Below, piece after piece: positions 1 to 8,156 of a stretch of DNA of 64,000 bases. Each line of letters opens with the position of its first letter. The first letter of the stretch is position 1. A program made the translations under genes and the position numbers. Origin of the DNA: Eikenella corrodens (GTDB lineage: Bacteria > Pseudomonadota > Gammaproteobacteria > Burkholderiales > Neisseriaceae); the NCBI RefSeq assembly GCF_003990355.1, contig NZ_CP034670.1, forward strand, positions 868,001 to 932,000, given 5' to 3'. The notes under the pieces are model-generated. The model did no database searches and was not told the DNA's origin. It saw only the letters and a program-made list of their open reading frames with translations.

Positions 1-43
1 CGCTCATCATGCGGCCGGGGGCGTTGTCGGCGGGTGTGCTCAT
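1..43 (-). CDS. pilZ: Type IV pilus assembly PilZ-domain protein, N-terminal fragment
   Basis: Only the first 14 codons lie in the window; the gene runs off the left edge. The start ATG (complement of 41-43) has an AAGGAA Shine-Dalgarno just upstream. The visible peptide ends in PGRMMS, which resembles the start of short PilZ proteins of the type IV pilus system. In many proteobacteria pilZ directly follows holB, as here, and that synteny is the main support. The PilZ identity is an inference from little sequence. Confidence 0.5.
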   Translation of the reverse strand, partial: MSTPADNAPGRMMS

Positions 44-102
44 GGGTATTTCCTTGTTTGAGTAAGTAACGTTTATGCAAAATAAATAACGGGTTTGTTT
101 TC

Positions 103-1086
103 TTAAAGCGGTTTGTTTTGCCAGAAGGCAAGATAGCCGGTTAACAAATTTTCAACCTGCATTCTAACACTTAAGGTATGCCTGCCGTAAGGGCTGAGGC
201 GGTTTAGGGTGTGTACCAGTTGGAATAAGGTTGTCCCCTGGGTGCGTGAGGCTACCTGAAAAATGGCGGCTTGGTGTTGCGGGTAGTAGAGCGGGGGCAG
301 GTTTTGTTGGGCGAGTGCGGTGTCGGCCAGCCATTTGTGCAGCCAGTCGAGAAACACGGCCAGCGGCCATTTTTGTTTGTCGAAGGCGGCGGCGTAATCC
401 AGCATGGCCAACAGGCGCGGTTTGGCCAGCAGTTGGCACAGCTCTTCGCGCATCGCGTCTTGCTCCGGCTCGGCTGCAAACAGCGGGGCGCCGCTGTGGA
501 AGGCAAGCAGGGCTTCGGCTTGCGGGGTGTTTTGCGTTTTCAGGTAGCCTAAGGCTTCTTCGGCGCTTGGGGCGGGCAGCAGGAAGGGGCGGCAGCGGCT
601 TTTAATGGTGGGCAGCAGGCGGTCTTTGTTGTGGGTCACCAAAAGGAACACCACCGATGCGGGCGGCTCTTCCAGCATTTTCAACAGCGCGTTGGCGGCT
701 TGGGTATTCATGGTTTCCGCCGGCTGCACCAGCACCACGCGCAGTCCGCCGCGCACGGAGCTTTGCAGCAGTGGCGATAGCACGGCGCGCACGGCGTCGA
801 TTTTGATTTGCAGCAGCTTGCGCGCGCTTTCACCTTCGGCAGGCAGCTCGGGCGTGAGTTCATAGTAGTCTGGATGGCTGCCTTGAGCGAACAGATGGCA
901 GGAAGGACAGTTGCCGCAAGGCTGGTGTTCGGCCTGCGGCTGTTCGCACAACAGCGCCTGCGCCAGATGGCGGGCAAACGCTGTTTTGCCGGTGTCGCGC
1001 CGGCCGGTGAGCAGCCAGGCGTTGGGGCGGTTGTCCCATTGGGCAGCCAATTGCCGCCAGGCGGATTCATGCCAAGGATAAATCAT
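103..1086 (-). CDS. holB: DNA polymerase III subunit delta'
   Basis: Clamp-loader subunit that helps load the beta sliding clamp onto primed DNA. The 327 residues match the family length. Near residues 26-35 there is a P-loop-like TGRRDTGKTAF. A zinc-binding cysteine cluster (CEQ, CGNCPSC) follows around residues 47-63. The sensor/arginine-finger region contains NALLKMLEEPP and IKSRCRP, typical of the delta'/DnaX AAA+ fold. The segment IFQVASRT is encoded by an uptake sequence inside the gene. It lies upstream of the pilZ-like start on the same strand, probably in one operon. Confidence 0.93.
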   Translation of the reverse strand: MIYPWHESAWRQLAAQWDNRPNAWLLTGRRDTGKTAFARHLAQALLCEQPQAEHQPCGNCPSCHLFAQGSHPDYYELTPELPAEGESARKLLQIKIDAVRAVLSPLLQSSVRGGLRVVLVQPAETMNTQAANALLKMLEEPPASVVFLLVTHNKDRLLPTIKSRCRPFLLPAPSAEEALGYLKTQNTPQAEALLAFHSGAPLFAAEPEQDAMREELCQLLAKPRLLAMLDYAAAFDKQKWPLAVFLDWLHKWLADTALAQQNLPPLYYPQHQAAIFQVASRTQGTTLFQLVHTLNRLSPYGRHTLSVRMQVENLLTGYLAFWQNKPL

Positions 1087-1228
1087 AGGAAAACGTGAAG
1101 GCTACCTGAAAAGAGATCAGCCGTTTAAAAATAGAGTGGATGACAATAAGACTGCTACTGCGTTGGCTTGTCACTATTTTAATTCGCTATGGTAAGAGGC
1201 TACCTGAAAATGAAGCAGGAGCGGCAGA

Positions 1229-1879
1229 CTAAGCTTTCTTCCCCCACTTAGCCTTGGCGATTTCCACCGCCATCGGTAGCACGGACACCACGATAATGCC
1301 GATCACCACCAAGCCGAAATTATTTTTCACCACCGGCAGCTCGCCGAAGAAGTAGCCCGCATAAGTGAGCAGCCCCACCCACATCAGCGCGCCGATGATA
1401 TTGTAGCGGATAAAGCGGCCGTAATGCATATCGCCCATGCCTGCCACAAAGGGCGCGAAGGTGCGCACAATCGGCACGAACCGCGCCAGGATAATCGTTT
1501 TGCCGCCGTATTTTTCGTAGAAGGCATGGGTTTTATCCAGATACTCGCGTTTGAACACGCGCGAATCCGGTTTGGCAAACAGCTTTTCGCCAAAATACTT
1601 GCCGATGGCGAAGTTGGCCGCATCGCCGATTACCGCCGCCGCCAACAGCAGCACGGCCGCCATATGCACATTCATCCCGCCCAGCGCCGCTACCGCGCCG
1701 GTGGCAAACAAGAGCGAATCGCCCGGCAGGAAGGGCGTAACCACCAGCCCGGTTTCGCAAAACACGATGAGGAACAGGATGGCGTAAATCCACAGGCCGT
1801 AGGTTTGGGTGAGCTCGATGAGGCGTTGGTCGATATGTAGGATGAAATCAATCAGGCTGGCAAGCATGGGAAAACTCAA
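1229..1879 (-). CDS. DedA family inner-membrane protein
   Basis: 216 residues, strongly hydrophobic. It carries the DedA hallmarks: FLPGDSLLFATGA around residues 51-63, the charged stretch FAKPDSRVFKREYLDKTHAFYEKYGGK broken by the membrane segments, and the conserved arginine/proline motif ARFVPIVRTFAPFVAGMG near residues 132-149. DedA proteins are linked to membrane lipid recycling and proton-motive-force homeostasis; undecaprenyl phosphate flipping has been shown for some. No specific substrate can be read from the sequence. A Correia element lies upstream of its start, between it and the next gene. Confidence 0.9.
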   Translation of the reverse strand: MSFPMLASLIDFILHIDQRLIELTQTYGLWIYAILFLIVFCETGLVVTPFLPGDSLLFATGAVAALGGMNVHMAAVLLLAAAVIGDAANFAIGKYFGEKLFAKPDSRVFKREYLDKTHAFYEKYGGKTIILARFVPIVRTFAPFVAGMGDMHYGRFIRYNIIGALMWVGLLTYAGYFFGELPVVKNNFGLVVIGIIVVSVLPMAVEIAKAKWGKKA

Positions 1880-1944
1880 ATGAAAAGACAGGCAGTAGGG
1901 CAGGGTAGGTTGAATGGGCGGCGTGCGAACCGCTTGGCAATGAT

Positions 1945-2049
1945 TATAGTGAATTAGATTTAAACCAGTACGGCGTTGGCTCGCCTTGCCGTAAAGTGTG
2001 TACTGTCTGCGGCTCGCCGCCTTGTCCTGATTTTTGTTAATCCACTATA
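1945..2049. repeat. Correia repeat (CREE), about 105 bp
   Basis: Begins TATAGTGAATTAGATTTAAA and ends TTTTTGTTAATCCACTATA, with the core containing GGCTCGCCTTGCCGTAA and CTGTCTGCGGCTCGCCGCC. The promoter-like arm (TTGTCC, 18 bp, TATAAA) points right, antisense to the UbiM-type gene. Confidence 0.88.
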
Positions 2050-2238
2050 AAATAGTGGCTGCCGAATCGGGCGGATGCCCGAATATCGGCAGCGGGATGG
2101 ACAGTAACTTCTGAATACGAAAAATAAAAGTGTTTTGCACTTTTCCCTCTCATTCTCAGGATGTTATATATCGAGGCCAATGTGGTTGCCAATCTAGGCG
2201 GTAACGGAACCTGAGAATATTTGGGAGGCGGCTGCAGG
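2050..2238. other. Intergenic block with several strong hairpins
   Basis: No gene seen. A two-tier perfect hairpin spans 2058-2093: GCTGCCGA pairs with TCGGCAGC, and inside it TCGGGC pairs with GCCCGA around a GGAT loop. A second hairpin (AAAAGTG/CACTTTT) spans 2126-2144. A 9-bp pair, ATTCTCAGG at 2152-2160 with CCTGAGAAT at 2211-2219, encloses about 50 bases. Read on the minus strand these follow the UbiM-type gene, so at least one may end its transcript. The enclosed 2152-2219 structure is unexplained. Confidence 0.6.
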
Positions 2239-3411
2239 CTAACCGGTGAGCTGCTTGGTGATCAGTTTTTTCACTGGCGGCAGGTGGTTGCTCAGGCGCA
2301 GTACGGTGTTGCGCAGGAATTTGGCGGGCGGTGTTTCGTTGGTGAAGAGTTTCACCACGAAATTGGTGCCGTGATACAGCGCACGGGTGTGCAGGATGTG
2401 TTTGGCTTCGTATTTTTCCAAAAGCTTGGTGTCGGCGATGTCTTGGCCGGAAGTGGCGGCCTGTACGATGAGGCCGGCCAGGATGTCGGCGCTGGCGAGG
2501 CCGAGGTTGAAGCCGTGGGCGGTGACGGGGTGCATGCCCACGGCGGCGTCGCCGATGAGGGCGGTGCGGCGGGCGGAGAAGCGGCGGGCGTGTACGCCGA
2601 CCAAGGGATAGGTGTGGATGCTGCCGGCCGGGGTCATCTTGCCGAGTTGGCCTTGCAGGTGTTGCTCAAGGTCGGCGGCCAGCGCTTCGGGGCTGAGCTC
2701 GGTGATTTCATACAGGCGGCGGTTGTCGATGGTGATGACGCAGTTGGTCATGTGTTCGCCAAGCGGCAGCAGGGCGATGGTGCGGCCGTAGCTGAAGCAT
2801 TCGTAGGCAGTGTTTTCGTTGGAGGTGGTGTGCGAGAAACGGGCCACGAGCACGGTACGGCCGAAGTCGTGCATGTCGGCGGAAATGCCGGCCTGGCGGC
2901 GGGTTTGCGAGAAGCGGCTGTCGGCGGCGATGAGCAGGCGGGCGGATACGGTGTCGCCGTTGTCGAGCAGGATGCTCACGCTCTCTTCGCCGTTTACGGC
3001 TTCCTGCACTTTATGGCCGGCGAGGAAATGGACGTTTTCATGTTGGCTGGCGGCTTGGTAGGCGGCGCGGCGGATGTCGTGGTTGGAAACAAGGAAGCCG
3101 AGCTGGCCTTTGCCGTCGGTGGGCGCGGGGAAGTTGAGGGTGTAGGGGGAGCTGCCGTTGATGACTTTGGCGGCTTTGAGCGGGTAGATGCCTTCGGCGG
3201 GGAGGTTTTGCCAGATGCCGAGTCTTTCCATGATGCCGCGCGAGGGGTGGGTGAGGGCGATTTCGCGGCCGTCGTAGGGCGGGTTGGCCAGGGTTTCTTG
3301 GCTGCTTTGTTCGATGAGCAGGATGTTCAGGCCGCTGGGGGCGGCTGCGGCGGCGAAGCTGAGGCCGGCCGGGCCGGCGCCGATAACGACGATATCGCAA
3401 GTGTGCTGCAT
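2239..3411 (-). CDS. ubiM: FAD-dependent ubiquinone-biosynthesis hydroxylase, UbiH/UbiF/UbiM family
   Basis: Flavoprotein monooxygenase expected to hydroxylate the quinone ring during ubiquinone synthesis at the inner membrane. The 390 residues start with the FAD-binding IVVIGAGPAGLSFAAA. The ribose-binding second motif DGREIALTH lies around residues 48-56. The GD motif region ALIGDAAVGMHPVTAHGFNLGL sits near residues 284-305. Neisseria species use the multi-position hydroxylase UbiM, and this protein fits that type by my recollection of Neisseria sequences. UbiH or UbiF cannot be excluded without a tree. Confidence 0.8.
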   Translation of the reverse strand: MQHTCDIVVIGAGPAGLSFAAAAAPSGLNILLIEQSSQETLANPPYDGREIALTHPSRGIMERLGIWQNLPAEGIYPLKAAKVINGSSPYTLNFPAPTDGKGQLGFLVSNHDIRRAAYQAASQHENVHFLAGHKVQEAVNGEESVSILLDNGDTVSARLLIAADSRFSQTRRQAGISADMHDFGRTVLVARFSHTTSNENTAYECFSYGRTIALLPLGEHMTNCVITIDNRRLYEITELSPEALAADLEQHLQGQLGKMTPAGSIHTYPLVGVHARRFSARRTALIGDAAVGMHPVTAHGFNLGLASADILAGLIVQAATSGQDIADTKLLEKYEAKHILHTRALYHGTNFVVKLFTNETPPAKFLRNTVLRLSNHLPPVKKLITKQLTG

Positions 3412-3819
3412 GGTGGGGCTCCTCTTGGGTGGCAGGGAAATGGTTGTGCCGGATTATACCGCAAGTATGCGGGCGGCTGCGGGGCAGTGTGGCGAAACTG
3501 GTTTTCAGGTAGCCTTTACGCGGGGGTGGGCTATCTGAAAAATGGCGGCAGATTGGGATTGTGTACAAACTCTTTGTGTTTGCTCGGGGTAAGTGTGGAG
3601 AGGGTGGAGAGTTTTTCAGGTAGCCTTTCTGTACGGCCAAGGCTACCTGAAAAGTAGATAGATTGGCATTGCCATATTGCAGCATGAGGCTTCAAGTTTT
3701 TCAGGTAGCCTATTGGCAATCGGGCTACCTGAAAATTATGTGGTGGTATTCGCTTGTGCCGCTTCGGTTATAAAATAGCCGGATGATGATAAAGATGAAA
3801 TCAGATATGGAGCCGGATA
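3412..3819. other. Intergenic region with a cluster of uptake sequences
   Basis: About 400 bp separating two divergent genes. It holds several Eikenella-type DUS copies, including two inverted pairs near 3614-3654 and 3697-3735 that can form hairpins. No convincing coding region was seen. Confidence 0.7.
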
Positions 3820-4419
3820 ATGGATAAACAGGATACGCAAAAGCTGTTAAAGCAATTGGGTAAGGAGGCAAAACGGCGGCAGGAAGAAGCTGCTGCTCAG
3901 GCTCAGCGGCAGCGCCGGGACGAGCCGGATTTCGCGGCGGCGGTGGGCAAGGTTACGCCGCTGAAAAACAGTAATCGGGTGGCTGCGCCGAAAGATGATA
4001 AGCCTTTGAAACGGCGGTTTCATGATGAAGAATGGGATGAGGAGGCATATTTCTATGTGAGCACCGACAGCGAACACGAACCGCCGCGTTCGTTTTGCAA
4101 AAACGGCCGCGGGCAAGACGACATCCGCCGCCTGGTGGCCGGGCATTGGCCGTGCGTGGGGCGTTTGGATTTGCACGGCTGCACGCGCGAAGAGGCGCAG
4201 CGGGAGTTGAGCGAGTTTATTGAGGAAGTGTTGCGCCGCGGGGTGTGCGCGGAAATCGTTCACGGCAGCGGGCTGGGTTCGCAGGGCTTTGTGCCGGTGT
4301 TGAAAAGTTTGGTGCGCCGCTGGCTGATGGCGCATCCGGAAGTGCTGGCTTATGCCGAGCCGCATGGTGCGAACGATGGGGCGGTGCTCATTTTGTTGCG
4401 CAAACGGCGCGCGGGGTAG
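3820..4419 (+). CDS. Smr-domain (MutS2 C-terminal-like) protein
   Basis: 199 residues with a charged, glutamine/alanine-rich N-terminal half and a C-terminal Smr domain. The domain is marked by LDLHGCTREEAQRELSEFI (about 111-129), HGSGLGSQGFVPVLK (about 148-162) and a closing GANDGAVLILLRK. Smr domains are nucleases or RNA/DNA-binding modules; in E. coli SmrB cleaves mRNA at collided ribosomes. Which role applies here is not visible. The family motif is usually HGKG; here it is HGSG. A GGAG Shine-Dalgarno precedes the ATG. Confidence 0.88.
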   Translation: MDKQDTQKLLKQLGKEAKRRQEEAAAQAQRQRRDEPDFAAAVGKVTPLKNSNRVAAPKDDKPLKRRFHDEEWDEEAYFYVSTDSEHEPPRSFCKNGRGQDDIRRLVAGHWPCVGRLDLHGCTREEAQRELSEFIEEVLRRGVCAEIVHGSGLGSQGFVPVLKSLVRRWLMAHPEVLAYAEPHGANDGAVLILLRKRRAG

Positions 4420-4747
4420 AAGGTTCTGTTTTGTTGTTTTGTGTATGTGCCGATTCGGGCTGTTTCGGATGGTTTTTTAGGCGGCGGGATGCCGGGATGG
4501 GGCTTGTGCCTTGAAGGATAAAGGCTTTAAAAGCCTGAAAAAAAACGTTGCCAATCAGGCGTAAGGCTGTTAATATTTCACGGAAATACAGAGTGTTGCG
4601 GCATTGTTGGCGCTGTGGAAATTTTCGGAAAACAACAGCTTCCCGGTTCGGCTGTTTAAGCATATGCTTTTATGGCTGATTTCTACTGTGTTGCCAAACG
4701 AAAAAGCGAAGCTCATTGTTTAACCCAAGTAAAGAGGATAGGAATTT
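4420..4747. other. Intergenic region upstream of aceE
   Basis: About 330 bp, more AT-rich than its neighbours, with no gene or uptake sequence seen. The aceE Shine-Dalgarno (AGAGGATAGGA) sits at its right end. I could not pick a single convincing promoter. Confidence 0.5.
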
Positions 4748-7432
4748 ATGTCTGCTGAAAAACATGATATCGACCCGATTGAAACTCAAGAGTGGTTGGA
4801 TGCGCTCAGTTCCGTGCTGGAAAACGAAGGCTCGGAGCGGGCGCATTTTATATTGGAAAACCTAGTGCGCTATACCCGCCGCCGCGGCGTGTACCTGCCG
4901 TTTAGCGCCACCACCGCGTATCTGAACACCATTCCGGTCGGCAAAGAGCAGAAATCACCCGGCAACCACGAGCTGGAACACCGCATCCGCGCCGCCATCC
5001 GCTGGAACGCCGCTGCCATGGTGCTGCGTGCCGGCAAGAAAAACTTGGAATTGGGCGGCCACATCGCTTCCTTCCAATCTTCCGCCACTTTGTATGACGT
5101 GGGCTTCAACCACTTTTGGCGCGCCAAAAACGAAGCTGCCGGCGAAGAAGGCGATTTGATTTATGTTCAAGGCCACTCCGCTCCCGGCTTCTACTCCCGT
5201 GCATTCGTGGAAGGCCGCCTGAGCGAAGACCAACTGAACAATTTCCGCCAAGAAGTCGGCGGCAACGGCCTGCCGTCTTACCCGCACCCCCACCTGCTGT
5301 CTGATTTCTGGCAGTTCCCCACCGTATCCATGGGCTTGGGTCCGCTGATGGCGATTTACCAAGCGCGCTTCCTGAAATACTTGGAATCTCGCGGCCTGGC
5401 CAAAACCAAAGGCCGCAAAGTATGGTGCTTCTGCGGCGACGGCGAGATGGACGAGCCGGAAAGCCAAGGCGCCATTGCGCTGGCCGCCCGCGAAGGCTTG
5501 GATAACCTGATCTTTGTAATCAACTGCAACCTGCAGCGTTTGGACGGCCCGGTACGCGGTAATGGCAAAATTATCCAAGAATTGGAAGGCAACTTCCGCG
5601 GTGCGGGCTGGAATGTGTTGAAAGTGATTTGGGGCAGCCGCTGGGACGGCCTCTTGGCACGTGACACCAACAACGCCCTGAAACAACGCATGGAAGAATG
5701 CCTGGACGGCGACTACCAAACCTTCAAATCCAAAGACGGTGCATACGTTCGCGAACACTTCTTCAACACGCCCGAACTGAAAGCCCTCGTGGCCGATATG
5801 TCGGACGACGAAATCTGGGCCTTGAACCGTGGTGGCCACGACCCGCACAAAGTTTATGCCGCTTATTATGAAGCCGTAAACAACGCCGACGGCCGCCCAA
5901 CTGTAATCTTGGCCAAAACCATCAAAGGTTACGGCATGGGTCAGTCCGGCGAAGGCCAAAACGTTGCCCACCAAGCCAAGAAAATGGACGTGAAGTCGCT
6001 CAAACAATTCCGCGACCGCTTCGGTATTCAGGTAACCGACGAGCAAATCGACAGCGGTGACCTGCCTTACTTCCGCTTTGCCGAAGACAGCCCGGAAATG
6101 CAATACCTGCGCGAACGCCGCAATGCTTTGGGCGGCTACCTGCCTGCACGCCATCCGAACAACGAGGCCCTGCCGATTCCACCATTGGAAACCTTCGATA
6201 CCCAGCTGCAATCCAGCGGCGAGCGCGAATTCTCCACCACCATGGCCTTCGTACGCATTTTGGCTGCCTTGCTGAAAGACAAACAAATCGGCCGCCGCAT
6301 CGTGCCGATTGTGCCTGATGAAAGCCGCACCTTCGGCATGGAAGGCATGTTCCGCCAATACGGCATTTGGAACCCGAAAGGCCAGCAGTATACCCCGCAA
6401 GACAAAGACCAACTGATGTTCTATAAAGAGAGCGTAGATGGTCAAATCCTGCAAGAAGGCATTAACGAACCCGGCGCGATGGCAGACTGGATTGCTGCCT
6501 CCACCAGCTATGCCAACAACCGTTACGCCATGATTCCGTTCTACATTTACTACTCCATGTTCGGTTTCCAACGTGTCGGCGATTTGGCTTGGGCTGCCGG
6601 CGATATGCACGCACGCGGCTTCCTCTTGGGCGGCACCGCAGGCCGCACTACCCTGAACGGCGAAGGCCTGCAACACGAAGACGGCCACAGCCAACTGCAA
6701 GCCGACCTGATTCCGAACTGCGTCAGCTACGACCCCACCTTCCAATACGAAGTGGCCGTAATCGTACACAGCGGCTTGGAACGCATGTATGTGAATAATG
6801 AGGACGTATTCTTCTACATCACCCTGATGAACGAAAACTACACCCACCCAGCCATGCCGCAACGCAAAGGCATCGAGCAGGAAATCCTCAAAGGCATGTA
6901 CTTGTTCCGCGAAGGCGGCAAAGGCGACAAACGCGTTCAGTTGATGGGCTCCGGCACCATCTTGCAGGAGGTAATCCACGCTGCCGATTTGCTGAAAAAC
7001 GATTTCGGCGTGGAAGCCGACATCTGGTCTTGCCCTTCATTCAACCTGCTGCACCGCGAAGCCATCGAAACCGACCGTTGGAACCGCCTGCATCCGGCTG
7101 CCGAGCAAAAACTGCCTTTCGTTACCCAGCAGCTGCAAGGCCATGCCGGCCCGGTTGTCGCCGCTACCGACTACATCCGCAGCTTTGCCGACCGCATCCG
7201 CGCCTATATCCCTAAAGAAAACGGCGACTATGTGGTACTCGGCACCGACGGTTTCGGCCGCTCCGACAGCCGCGCCAACCTGCGCAGCTTCTTCGAAGTA
7301 GACCGCTACCATGTGGCTGTGGCCGCGCTGGATGCTTTGGCCAAACAGGGCAAAGTAGGCAAAGACGTGGTACAGAAAGCCATCAAAAAATACGGCGTTC
7401 AAACCGAAGTTGCCCCCAGCTGGAAACGCTAA
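4748..7432 (+). CDS. aceE: Pyruvate dehydrogenase E1 component, homodimeric type
   Basis: Decarboxylates pyruvate and transfers the acetyl group to the lipoyl arm of AceF in the pyruvate dehydrogenase complex (cytoplasm). The 894 residues are close to the usual length of about 887. The thiamine-diphosphate motif starts at CGDGEMDEPESQGA (around residue 229) and closes with NCNLQRLDGPVRGN. Other signatures include the HGPG-like QGHSAPG segment near 143-151 and GTAGRTTLNGEGLQHEDGHS near 633. aceF follows after one small lipoprotein gene on the same strand. Confidence 0.97.
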   Translation: MSAEKHDIDPIETQEWLDALSSVLENEGSERAHFILENLVRYTRRRGVYLPFSATTAYLNTIPVGKEQKSPGNHELEHRIRAAIRWNAAAMVLRAGKKNLELGGHIASFQSSATLYDVGFNHFWRAKNEAAGEEGDLIYVQGHSAPGFYSRAFVEGRLSEDQLNNFRQEVGGNGLPSYPHPHLLSDFWQFPTVSMGLGPLMAIYQARFLKYLESRGLAKTKGRKVWCFCGDGEMDEPESQGAIALAAREGLDNLIFVINCNLQRLDGPVRGNGKIIQELEGNFRGAGWNVLKVIWGSRWDGLLARDTNNALKQRMEECLDGDYQTFKSKDGAYVREHFFNTPELKALVADMSDDEIWALNRGGHDPHKVYAAYYEAVNNADGRPTVILAKTIKGYGMGQSGEGQNVAHQAKKMDVKSLKQFRDRFGIQVTDEQIDSGDLPYFRFAEDSPEMQYLRERRNALGGYLPARHPNNEALPIPPLETFDTQLQSSGEREFSTTMAFVRILAALLKDKQIGRRIVPIVPDESRTFGMEGMFRQYGIWNPKGQQYTPQDKDQLMFYKESVDGQILQEGINEPGAMADWIAASTSYANNRYAMIPFYIYYSMFGFQRVGDLAWAAGDMHARGFLLGGTAGRTTLNGEGLQHEDGHSQLQADLIPNCVSYDPTFQYEVAVIVHSGLERMYVNNEDVFFYITLMNENYTHPAMPQRKGIEQEILKGMYLFREGGKGDKRVQLMGSGTILQEVIHAADLLKNDFGVEADIWSCPSFNLLHREAIETDRWNRLHPAAEQKLPFVTQQLQGHAGPVVAATDYIRSFADRIRAYIPKENGDYVVLGTDGFGRSDSRANLRSFFEVDRYHVAVAALDALAKQGKVGKDVVQKAIKKYGVQTEVAPSWKR

Positions 7433-7445
7433 TCCCAGCCTGAAG

Positions 7446-7486
7446 TTTTCAGGTAGCCCTGCCCTGCGGCAGAGGCTACCTGAAAA
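7446..7486. terminator. DUS-pair hairpin after aceE
   Basis: Inverted uptake sequences: TTTTCAGGTAGCC pairs with GGCTACCTGAAAA around a 15-base loop. It lies between aceE and the lipoprotein gene, so it may attenuate rather than fully stop the transcript. Confidence 0.65.
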
Positions 7487-7503
7487 AGCAGAAAAGGAAG
7501 AAA

Positions 7504-8121
7504 ATGAAACCCTTATTCGTTGCATGCTCCGTTGCCTTACTGGCCGCCTGCGCTTCCAATGCGCCGGTGGTGCAGGAAGACAGCACCAGCTACGACAGCA
7601 GCACCCAAGCACGCGTGCGCCTTTACGGCCAAAACCAAAAGCCCACCATCATGGTGAGCGGCATCGACTGCGAAGCCGACGATCGTCAAGCCCGCCGCGG
7701 CCACAAAGTGAATGTGGGCGGCAGTTTGGGCGATGCGTTCGGTTCGCTTGCCGGTACGGCCAGAAGCCATAGTTTGGGCATAGCCGAAACCGAACACAGC
7801 AAAAACATCGGACAAATGAACGGCGTTCTCTCGCGGGCATTTTTCCGCGAATTTGCCGTGCCGGCCGGCAAAGCCGTGAACGTGCAGGCTGCCTATATCG
7901 ACTTGCGGAATGCGATGACGAGCCCAAGCGTAACCGTCATCCAACACGAAGGCTCGTGCAACACCCGCATGGCTTCATTCGTGCCCCAAGCCGGGCATGA
8001 TTACGAAGTGATCGGCCTGCAAGGCGGACGTTGTGCCGTGGCCGTATATGAAGTCGGCACGCAGGGCGAACTGAAGCCGGTGGAATTGCAAGATGCGGTC
8101 AGCTGCCGAAGAAGGCGTTAA
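7504..8121 (+). CDS. Predicted lipoprotein of unknown function between aceE and aceF
   Basis: 205 residues. The N-terminus MKPLFVACSVALLAAC is a lipoprotein signal with lipobox LAAC; Cys16 would be the lipidated residue. The mature part has four further cysteines, in GIDCEAD, GSCNTR, GGRCAV and VSCRRRR, which could form disulfides in the periplasm. It ends in a basic CRRRR tail. I do not recognise the family. Its place inside the pyruvate dehydrogenase cluster suggests co-transcription but says nothing firm about function. Confidence 0.8.
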   Translation: MKPLFVACSVALLAACASNAPVVQEDSTSYDSSTQARVRLYGQNQKPTIMVSGIDCEADDRQARRGHKVNVGGSLGDAFGSLAGTARSHSLGIAETEHSKNIGQMNGVLSRAFFREFAVPAGKAVNVQAAYIDLRNAMTSPSVTVIQHEGSCNTRMASFVPQAGHDYEVIGLQGGRCAVAVYEVGTQGELKPVELQDAVSCRRRR

Positions 8122-8156
8122 TTAACCAATCCAACCGAATACCAAAAGGAACTCTT

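Noticed and set aside
2221..3657. 478-codon frame opposite the UbiM-type gene
   Set aside because: Covers a clear FAD hydroxylase on the other strand; the frame is glycine/valine-rich with no recognisable motif.
4521..4545. AGGCTTTAAAAGCCTGAAAAAAAA as a terminator after the Smr gene
   Set aside because: The stem is only about 6 bp and the A-run is on the wrong side for either strand to give a U-tail.
4955..6979. Very long open frame antisense to aceE
   Set aside because: It follows the high GC third-position pattern of aceE; no protein-like features and aceE itself is certain.
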